The notes under the pieces are model-generated. The model saw only the letters and a list, made by a program, of their open reading frames with translations. It did not search any database and was not told the origin of the DNA. 64,000 nt of DNA from Pogonophryne albipinna (lineage: Eukaryota > Chordata > Actinopteri > Perciformes > Artedidraconidae). The stretch is from the NCBI GenBank assembly GCA_028583405.1, contig CM053260.1, positions 11,368,660 through 11,432,659 of the forward strand. Direction: 5' to 3'. Shown here piece by piece: positions 40,401-51,400 of this stretch (the stretch's first letter is position 1; each line of letters opens with the position of its first letter). Made by a program: the position numbers and the translations under genes.

Positions 40401-43400
40401 ATTCAGGAAAGGTGATTGTCAAGTGCCAACAATCAGGAGAGATATTTGATAGTTGGTGCTTGAGAAGACTAAACATTTATCTGCAGATCTCTATAAAGTA
40501 TATGAATTACTCGTTATTCTCTACTAATAGTTAATTAAAAACTGTATATAATTGCTATGTTTGCACATCCCTTTCAAGATTTCAAGATTTTCTAAGGTTT
40601 ATTGACATATCATATACACAACTAGTGTAATTATGCAATGAATGAAAAACTTGGGTCACAGGTTCCTCAACAGTGCATTACGACATCTATCAATATGTGT
40701 GTACCTCCACCATTAAACTGTCAAATTCTGCACATTTCTTATACTATCTACATAAGAGTATAATTAATGCGTATAATATCAGTTCAAATAAGTGCTTCAA
40801 CATAGTTAACATTGCAGGAAAGCAATATATTAGACGTTAAGTACTTTGTCAGGCTTAATATTTATCTGTAGATAGATACCCCCAAAGCTTTTTTCTTATT
40901 TGAAAGAAGACCTTAACCTAAAGTACTCTTTAATGTGTTAATAAAGGTTAATTAGTTTGTCTGTTTTGCACATCCTCATATTAATATCTTTGTACATCCA
41001 GCACTAAACTGTTTTATTGTAGAGATCACTTACAGTATCTTCTTGATTTTTTATATTCTATATTTCTATCATTGACCTTCTACTTTCCCCCTATGAAAGT
41101 ATGTACTCTTAATATTTTTTTCATCAAATAACATTATTCAACAAAAATAACATTATTCAACAAAAATAATTCAATGACGTGCTTTAACCACTAGGCAGTG
41201 CACACAAGGTACACACAGCATACTAATAATAACTTTGTATTATTAGTGTAGGACACTTATGCATGTATAACATCTGAAGATGTGTAGTTTTATTCATGCT
41301 TTTACATAATTTTACAGGATATTGCTATACTATTTCTCATGCTTTACTTCTACACATTAATATCTGATTTGTAAAACATCACAGACAGAAAGGCATATCC
41401 GTCATTTAATGGTAAGCTATTGAAATTGTGATTCCATAGATGTGACTCCTGAAGTGATCAGCACTTGTAACTACTTGTAACTACAAATAAAGCTACTTTT
41501 GAATTTAAATATAAGAGTGGGCGTGGCCTTTTTTCAACCAAGGAATGATTTTAGTGAAAAATACATGATTGCAATCAACTCAGAATCATGAAAAACCCCT
41601 AGTTTGACCCCTCACAAGTTACCCAAGGCCAAACAGAAAATTTTAGATTTTTCGAAAATCGGTATTCGGTACCTCAACTTTGAGCAGTTGTTACGAAAAA
41701 ACATACAGGATTTGAACTTCAACTTTTTAATACATCTTACTACACACCTTTACAAACACATTAGTGAAGAAATTGATTGGTAAGGATTTAGTTTGCAGAT
41801 TTTCATATATTTCCCTTACTATGTATCTGTTAGAAGTTTAGGAATTAGGTGCGTCAATATGGGCGATCATACGGTCATGTAGCCAGTGGTGGAATGGGAC
41901 TAAAAATCATCCCGGGACTCTCGACCGGCCCACTTCGGTACCGCTAGTAAATTGTCAACGGGGGGAGTGGGGGATGTCAGGGGCGGCGGGTGCTGTAGGC
42001 TAACCCCTAGTTTCCACTGGGTCCGTCTGCGGCGCGTTACGGCTCCGCCGCGGTTTTGGTCCGGCCTCCTCCGGCGTCATACCCTACCGGGCGCGTTTCA
42101 CAAGCGTTTCACAAGCGTTTCAGAAGCATTACGGAAGCGGAGCGTCGTGCATGCCGGCTCGCAGTTCTTGTTGATTTGGGCATATTTCCTGGACATTTGT
42201 ACTTCTACAAGAAAGTAAGTAGGCTACGTAGTTAAATGGTTTATTTTTGTGTCTGTTTAAATCGTGTTTATTGTTGTTATTTCCTATTTTGTTGTGTTGT
42301 AGACTGCAGACATAATTTATAATAATTGTAATAGTCCAGTTAAAAATAACATGAATCGAAGATGGGTTGCTGTATTTTAGAGGTAAATAAAAAGCATTCA
42401 TCATCATAATTATTCTATATAATTTACACACAGTGCCTGTAAACCGAAGGAGAACGCTGGCCTTTATTCTCCTACTGGAAAGACTACAGAGGAGGGATGG
42501 GGGGAGGAGAAGGAACCGGTTTTGGGGGGTGGGACGGATGCTGTCACTGTTCCGACATTACCTTACGGCTGCGTCGCGTCGAAAAATAGACTTCAATCCT
42601 ATTTCGAGCGGAGCCCAGCGGCGAGACGCTTCTGGGACGCTTCTGAGCCGTAACGCGGCGCGTCTGGTGGAATAGCACCCATTGACTAGAGTGGCCGCGA
42701 TCCCTGCGGACGCCGCGGCGCAGCCGCAACGCGCCCGTAACGCGCCGCAGACGGACCCAGTGGAAACTAGGGGTAAGCCTTCTGAAATATTTGTGTCACT
42801 GTATCCTGGTAAAATACAAATATAATGTATAATGTCTGTGCCTTTGACATTAGCGCTGCTAGCCACCTGTGCCCTGTACTACGAAGCCAGTTCAACATAC
42901 CCTGGATATGTTTGAGTAACAAACAAACTAACAACAACAAACTAACAAACGAGATCTCGCTATGCGGTCCTACGACGCTGGTTATCAACTCGGTAAATCA
43001 AGCCAGGGTTTCTCTCACCAGCTGAGAGCGCGTTCACGTGAAAGGGGCGGGGTTAGCTACATTTGACCAATCACAAACAGGGACAAGTCAGAGCCCTAGA
43101 GATACTAAGAGTTACGACACTCCCATAGACCTCCGTTGTAAAAAATGGCGGCGCCTACTTCCGGGGTATGGACATCGAAATAGTTCAAAATATTGTCATT
43201 TGGGCGTTGGACCTCATTCACTTACATTACGGCGCGTCGATTAGTCCCAGAGGTAAGTTGCTGAAATATCGAACTCTTTTGAATTGTCAACTGTCTATAT
43301 TGTATCAGAGGCCCTTTATGATGCTTATACTGGTCTTCATTTGTATATGCACAGCGTAATTATCTATATTTTATCTTGGTTGTTACAACCAATTTTGCTA

Positions 43401-46400
43401 GCATTGCCTGCTAGTTAGCTAGCGCGACTTCGTCAGCTTTGAAGGTAAGATTTCAGTAATGAATCGCTAGCAGCTTATATATCAATGATGCTGGGTAACT
43501 AACAAGCAGGATTTAGATTGATTATGTATTTTTATTGTTATTTTGGTTTGTATCTGCTGAACCTGACCGTGTCAGCCATCCTTAGTCGGCTTTTTCTGTA
43601 TGATATGACTTAACTGCTAGCACTAGTAGAAATGAGGTGGCGTTTGTGATAAATATTTCATTTAATATTTCATTGAATTTTGGGATATACTAACATTTCA
43701 TTATGTGACATGTTGACTGTACTTAGTTTTTTTTTGGTACTGTTCCGTGTTAACTCATCTGTACTGTACAACTAGCGCTACTTTTTAATGCTTGATGGCA
43801 TGCTAGGATAGATTCCTTTGTATTGTAATACACACTAGTTTAATGATTGTTCATCAAAGGTATTATTCAGTATTAAAAAAATAATAGCCCACTGAACAGG
43901 CTACTCTACAGCAGTGAATGAAGGATGAGCCTAAAACATGGTCATGCATCCAACATGTTTATTTTTAACAAAATAAACACTTAAAAATAATTAGCACTTT
44001 TTTTTATTCAGCCTTATATGTCAGCCATGGTTGTTGCTTCTGCTGCTGCTGCTGGAGGAGGGTGCTGCTGCTGGAGGGTGCTACTGCTGAAGGAGGCTGG
44101 TGCTGGACCGGGAATGGAGATGCCAAGTACATCGATGGCAACGAGTAAGGTGTTTGGCAGTGGCCTAGATGTTATGACCTTCGGTGCAGAGGTCTGTTGG
44201 GTCTTCTTTGCCTTCTTACTCTGACTCTTGCTGCCAAGATACCCTTTATGTTTATCCTTCCTCTCAGCCCTGATGCACTTTGATGCAATCCTTAACCTCA
44301 GCCTGATGTATGTTGAGAGGATTTTTTTCTTCAGGTCATGGCATGAGGGAAGGTTGCTGTCCAGCAACATGGCTTCTTGTTCCAGCTGTGACACTGCATT
44401 TGAGGACTCCATGAGGGAATCGCTCGTCCTCACACGGAACAGCTGCTCCACGTTCTGAACAAGGGTGAAAACCTCATCAGATGGACGGTAATCTGGCTCT
44501 AATTTGGTTTGTGTTGAAGATTTTTTTTTTTTAATGCCGAATTAATCCTTTTCCGGTTTACCAGAGCCCTCTCTGCTCTCTTTCTTAGTAATCTCTTCCT
44601 TCTCAGTTGCCTCATTAGATCCTCCACGTGAGCCCGGTCACAACTGGCCCTTGGCAGTCTGGTCTCTGGAGCACCTGACCCTGGCAAACTGGTCTCTTCA
44701 TAGCTGACCCCTGACTGACTGGCTCCTGGCACACTGATCTCTGGTAAGGTGGCCTCTTGATTGTCGGCCCCTGACATACTGGCCCCTGGCAGTCTGCTGA
44801 CATCTGTCTCACTCTCTCTGCCTGTTATGTCCCTTTCATTCCCTTGGAACTCCACCTCAATATCTCCCTGAATCTCTGTAACAATAACAAGGCAATCTTG
44901 CTGTTATATGTGTATGCTGCCTTTACATGTGCACCTATTGTCATTTAAGGGTACACTACACTCCTATAGTGACATGCATCTAAGTTCGTCTATTGACAAT
45001 GTTAAAGTATGAAGAAATCTGTAGATTATCTACATATGGTATATGAGTCTTCAGAGAATCCCTGAACCCTGGTAGTTTTGAAGCTGTATAATCTGAAGGT
45101 TGCAGTAGGAGTGTAGTCTATCCTTGAATGATATAACATGGGAAACATTGTTAGCTTCATATATCATACCAATGTTTGATGTGCCATAATAGGTGTGGTC
45201 ATCATTCCTGACATTAACAGCTGGAGGCATACTCCTTGACGTGGATTTCCTGTTGGAACAGCATCTGGCCTCAACCTCAAATTTCCTCCTGATTTGTTGC
45301 CAATATATTGGTCGTCTTCAAAGTGTACCTGTAGGTAGGTAGGTTTGATCAGTTTCCACTGCACACTTCAAATGTCATTGAAGAGTCATAATTCTCTACA
45401 CTTGGAAATATGATGCCCTTTAAAATGTTAACAAGTCACCTCTGTGAACATTACTTACATGACGTGTTTTCTGCTGTTGTTGTCCTCTGTCAGACACAGG
45501 TTTTGTCTGTTGACCATTGCCATCCATCTCTTCCTTGGCTCTACGTCCTTAGGGAAGCCATACATCCGGAACCCCTTCTCGGATCGATTAGAGCATCCAA
45601 ATGCTGCACATCCAACCATGGTATGACAACTGATCTATTAAAATGCAATATAAACGAAAGTGCCATAATATTTGTTGTCGTTGTGCAAACATTTTAACAT
45701 GAATATTGCTATGTCCTCTGTTCAGTCTGCTCCCAACTGTATTCTCTCCCCTTATTCACCACTGTTCCTATTCTTGCTCTGCTTTTTAGGGCCCAGGAAA
45801 CGGATGAAGAGGATGTCTCTTCAGTCAGGCTCCTGGATGCCTTAGAGTTCTGTATTGCTTTTTTGTAAATAGTTGCTTACCCTAACCCTTTTTTGTAAAT
45901 AATATTTCTTTTTTATAAATAGTTGATTGTTTGTAAATATTTGTAAAATGCCCCCCCCCCCCACAATTGTTGTTCACACAATTATGCTTCTGTTTTTCAC
46001 TTTTTGGTGTCCATTGTTCAGCCACTGTTTGGTAAGCAACAATTTGTTTTGGCCAAAATGTGTTATTCACACTCCTGACTCCAGTTTGATGTGCTGCACT
46101 CTCCTCTGAGTGGTCCTGATTTCAGGCAGAGGTCATGGCTTGGAAGGTTTTATATCATGTAGTGCCTCAACAGAACCTAATATGAATTGCTTTTTTCAGT
46201 TTCTCTTTTTTTATTGTCTCGTCGCTGGATCACCTCCCCCTGGCAAAGTGGCCTCGTCATTGACAAACCTGTTTTTGTTGCTCTGTTGAACCATGGTTCA
46301 ACAGGAGCTTCTGTAAATAGTTTTGTAAATAGTTTGAATATTTATCATAGTAATCATTTTCAGTCTCCCACTCTGTCTCAATTTAATTTATCGTTTCTTT

Positions 46401-48427
46401 GCCCCACCATATGTTTTGTTGTCCAAGGGCACTAATTTGGTCTGTGTTGAAGATTGTTTTACACTTTAGATTAATCAAATTGTGTTTTTTGGCTAAATTC
46501 ATCTTTTTCTGTTTAACCCTAACCCTCTTTGTTCTCCTTCTCATTCATTTTACTTTGTTTTGTTCTAACACACATCACTTTTTCCATACACTGTTCTTAA
46601 TACTTGTTCACACATTTGTTCGTCCCTTTTACTTTGTTCTTCCTGTTGTTCTTGTTCAAACACATATCAATTGTTCATCCACTGTTGTGGTAAAATTATA
46701 TTCATAGTCTTAACATGAACACAAGCGTTTCCCTCCAAAAATGTAAAACGTATCTAAGTAATAGCCTATTAATTATATTATTATTATTACTAATAGGCTA
46801 CCAAGCTTTCCGTTGTCACCCTGCCTCTCCAAATGCAAAACTGTCAATAAAAAGTATGCAATAATGCTATTACAGCTGAAAAAGTACTTGGGTGTGTGTG
46901 TTTTTTTAATATATATTTACCATTCAATAACGCAATCGCTGCTGTCTGTCTGTCCCATAGAAGAACCTTATATATACAGTCTATGAGAAGAACATGACAG
47001 CGCAGCGCAACTATACTACGGACGTGACTGTCCTGGCAGTGACAGCAACATAGCCTGCTTGTGCTACCACACTTTCCCCTCAAAATATCGTTAAATAACG
47101 AAACTTGGAAATAGTGCCAATCCATACAAAGTGTAACCACATCATGGAAATATGAAAGCAATCTTTAAAAAATAACAGCGTTGGTTTAATCTATGACTAT
47201 TTTGAGCATGTTTGTGCTGTTTTTGCCATAGAGAAGCATTGCCACGGAAGTGCGTTTGGAACTGTCCCGGCATACATAAACCACGTGACCGGCTGGCGGC
47301 GACATCAAAGAGTGTCGTAACTCTTATCTCTCTATGGCTCTGGGACAAGTGTACCGACAGCGCAGCGTCATACTTCATTAATGAAAAGTAAACTAATATA
47401 ATATGAGCTTTAAACATCCATGATTTAAACATGTAATCCAGGATACAAGCCACAGAGTTGCACCTGCAAGGTGAATACAGAACAACTGGTTAAAAAATAA
47501 CTAGGCCTAGTGTTTGAAAGCGTATAGTTTTATGATATCACTGCCCCATCTAAGACACGAGTGGATCTGACTTTAATTAGATTTGACTCGAGTGTTTCGT
47601 CAACATAATGTGTTGCTTAAAATAATACTTCTGCATACAGTATGTGACACTGTAAGTGTTGCACGGCCAGATACGGCTGGAGAAGCTGACTCAGATAAGG
47701 AAATATATGATATAATATGATATTATATGATCGATGATCTGATTGATGATGTAATATGAATGATAAGTGCGACACGTCGGCGTCTTCTCTGCATACGGCA
47801 GTTTAAACTGTATTTCCTTTATCCTGTAATATGACTTGAGAGATTTAAACTCCGCACACTGAGTTGATCTCTTTTCTATAGACGCCGGAGGCGGGCAGCG
47901 TCAGGTAAAAAAAGTTATTTAGCCTTCCCAAACCTGAGCCTCACGCGCTGCCTATGGGGGATGTGCTAGTGACTTATCCGACCGGCCCACTTCGGTACCG
48001 GCCCATCGGGATTCGTCCCGATGACCAGTCCGCCACTGCACCCAGCCCACGTAAACTGTCAACGGGGGGAGCCTCGCTGCGGGGAAACGGTGGACCCAGG
48101 CCCTTTCTCATTTCTCTAACTCCCCTTCTCGACTCCCCTCCTCGACTCCCCTCCTCGACTCCTATCCTCGATACTTAGTCCCGCCCACAGGAGATGCGAG
48201 CGGAGGAGCCGAGGAGGGGAACCGAGGAGAGAGGAGGGGAAGCAGCAGGCGGTTAGAGAAATGAGAACTCCTCTCCTCTGAGCGGTCATTTTAAAGAGAC
48301 GTCCATTAATGATGACAGGAGGCACAGCAGCCCTCTGTCTGATGGACAGATGTGTTCATGATGACTTATATTACTTTGATTCATTCACAGTGCGGTATAA
48401 TGAGACAATAACAGGCTACAGATGCGG

Positions 48428-48465
<38 letters not shown>

Positions 48466-51400
48466 GTATATATTTATATAAATATATACAATTTCAGAAT
48501 CAAACAGAGCACTCTCATAGTAACATAACACTATCAGAGACTGGATATATCCCCCCCCCTCCCCTCTGGTCGCAACAATGAGGAAAATAAATTACGGGCC
48601 AAAAGTTTTATTTACAAGTATTAAAAGTAATCAGAGGACACCAAACCAACTGAGACCTGTCTGTCCGCTGCATCTACGCACACACTGTACCACACACACG
48701 CACATACAGCTCCTAAAACAGGCTACAGCCGTTGTGTATTTTATTGTGAAGCACTAAATGGTTTTAGAAAAATATCGACTCTTTGTTTGTAGATATCTAC
48801 TAAACTAAAGCAAATAAAGAGAGTAGGCCTGTTATACGAGTGATAAATATATTATACACACTGCTCTGCTTTCTGCACGGACCTCACAGCTGTTCTCACT
48901 GTAAACATCGCGTTGCGATGAAAGCAGTTAATAAAATAATATCCAGGGGATGCATGCAGAGCTGTCATTGGCTGAGATAAGTCCGGCCGTGCGTCACGAC
49001 TCTTTGAAACATCTCTGTTGCCGGAAATGCATCCACGAAGGAGCCGTGGAGGACCGTGGAGGACCCATCAGTGTATCCTCGGTTATAGCTCCTCCAGAGA
49101 GCCTCCTCGACGCTCGATCCTCGGTCCTCGAAGTGCATTTAGAGAAATGAGATGTCCTTCAACATGGCGCGCTGAAATTCATTTCCGGGTCACTACCGGA
49201 GGACCGAGGAGTCGAGGAGTCGAGGAGGGGGATTTGATGAAATGAGAAAGGGCCCTCGTGTCCCGATCGGAGTGGGAATAATAATAATAATAATAATAAT
49301 CCGTGCATTTTATATATTAATTTCCCCAACATTGTGGTAAAAAAAACACACGTTTCATCCACGTTGGTGTACTACAACTACAAAAAGCATCGGTTTGTTT
49401 TCTCATCAGGAAATGCAGACCGGCTCAAACAAACGATTTTTAATCATCATCCTCACGATCATTTAATGTATCATATGTTCGCCGAATGGACATGAAAGCA
49501 CTAATAAATGTAGTTTCATCCACTTGAGTTTACAACTACAAAAATAATCGATTTGTTTTTATATCACATCCAGGGGCGCCGTAAGGGGGTGAAAAGTTAG
49601 GACGATTCTAAGGGCCCCTGACTGACAGGGGGCCTAAAATGTTCAGAACATTAAGAAAAAAAATTTAAGTAACCTTTCATCAATCCTCAATAATTAACAT
49701 TAATAGAACGTTATATTGATAAATTACTCACTAAACTTACGATTCATTTAACTTATTTTCTTCCAAAAGTTAATTACCCAAAGCCTCTGTACACCCCCTT
49801 CTATTTACATGTAATGGTTTGGTCCTGCCTCCAAACGCGGTGCGGCACTGGCACTTGCAGAGAGTGAAAGCATGTGAGGAGGGATGCTAGTACTTAGCCT
49901 ACATACGTGTGTTGTACCATGTTTCAACGACCAACAAAGTCAGGCTCTAAGAAAAGAAGAGAAATGAGAGAAAGAAAAGAGAGAGGGACTAAAGGGCGAC
50001 AGCATGTCACCCAGTTTTTCACAAGAAAAGGTGGGTGTGGTCCATGAGTGGTGGAAATTAGTCTGTTAGCTAATGTTTTTTTGTTTACTAAGCTGACATT
50101 AAGTACCGTTAATATCTTTACAGAACATTCAGAGGTCTTTAATTTCACTGCTCTTTTAGCTGACATTTAAAGGTATGGTAGGTAATTCACTTCAGAAACA
50201 CTTTTTGTTATATTCCATGGAATGCTCTTAAAGGAGAGGTGTCATGGCCATTTCCACTGATCATAATTCCATTGTTGAGGTATACTAAAATAGAAAAATA
50301 CTGTGCAATTTTCCAAACTCACATTGGTTTCGCATACAGCATCTCTTTAAAGTATGTGTATTCAGCAGTATTCACTTTCTCCACTAAACGGCTCGCTGCA
50401 GCTCTTGCCCCCTCCTCCCTGTGAGCACAGTGTGCTCCGATTGGTCGGGACCAGTTGGGACGTTGTGAATCGTGCTGAGCTCCGTGGAGGTGTGATTTCC
50501 TTGTTTAGCGATACACAGCGAAACACAGCCAAACTCATCCTGAGCACACACAAAGTCACAGCCGAAGTAAAAACAATAAGTGTGGCTTGATATTGAGTAA
50601 GAAAAAGGTTGATAAACGCTGTGAGAATGGGTCTGCAGAGAGAATTTCGCCGCAATCCCAACTGTCTGTTATCAGCCTGCAGCCAGGGAGGAGAAATCAG
50701 CAGAGCTGCCTGCACTGAGTGAGTGTGTGAGGAAGTCGTGGATTGGTCAATTTGGACCAATCAGCGGGGGCTTAACGTAACGGCTCCGCGGACGTAACGT
50801 AACGGCTCCACGGATTGGCCCATTTGGTTCCGGCTACCGCATGACCATATCGCGTCATAGTTCTGGGCGTGGCTACTGGGTGTTCACAAGTCACAATGTC
50901 CAGGAAGAACATGGAAGAAGGTCAAATAGTTCCAACGAGGCGTTTTGGGGAGGTATTTTCTGTGTTAGAGCTTTACTCCCAACAGGGTGCACTTTGAGGG
51001 TTTTGACTCTGCAGCCCATTTACATGCATAAAAACCTTCATAACACACAAGGGGACGGGTAATAACCGGAAAAGCATGACATGTCTCCTTTAACATCCCG
51101 ATAGCAATGAATATATTAAATGCTTTGACAATAAATACATACAAAAATGTCCTCTGTGGAAGCCGTAGTACTGTAGAAAGCACGACCAATCATCTGAGAC
51201 GGCCCGGCTAAAATAACTGGATGGCCTACCTGCCTGTCAGCCTTCCATCTGTGTACAAACTTATCTCGTGCCCTCATTGGTCATGTGCGCGTTTGTGTGT
51301 GTTGGAGGAGGGGCTCTGTAAGGAACTCTGAAGGAAGGGGCAGATTTTTTTCGGTTGTGTACTTTCAAATTCTAGCGCACTCGAGCTGGTTTCTCCATTC

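Larger units (their letters stand above)
43089..47342. mobile_element. 4.25-kb TIR transposon carrying a THAP-domain gene
   Basis: Ends CAGAGCCCTAGAGATACTAA and, in reverse, CAGAGCCATAGAGAGATAAG are inverted repeats that extend through GAGTTACGACACTC (about 30 of 34 bases). The 8-bp target GGACAAGT is duplicated exactly at 43081-43088 and 47343-47350. An 8-bp duplication fits hAT or P-element families; the THAP content favours P or a hAT with a captured gene. It holds a minus-strand multi-exon gene with a polyadenylation signal and some plus-strand exon-like pieces. No RNase H-type transposase core was found. Confidence 0.9.

Noticed and set aside
41884..48037. One large hAT element from CAGTGGTGGAATGGG to CCAGTCCGCCACTG
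   Set aside because: The ends look like hAT termini, but the flanking octamers CATGTAGC and CACCCAGC share only 5 positions, and the two ends share a direct, not only inverted, block. They could be separate fragments.
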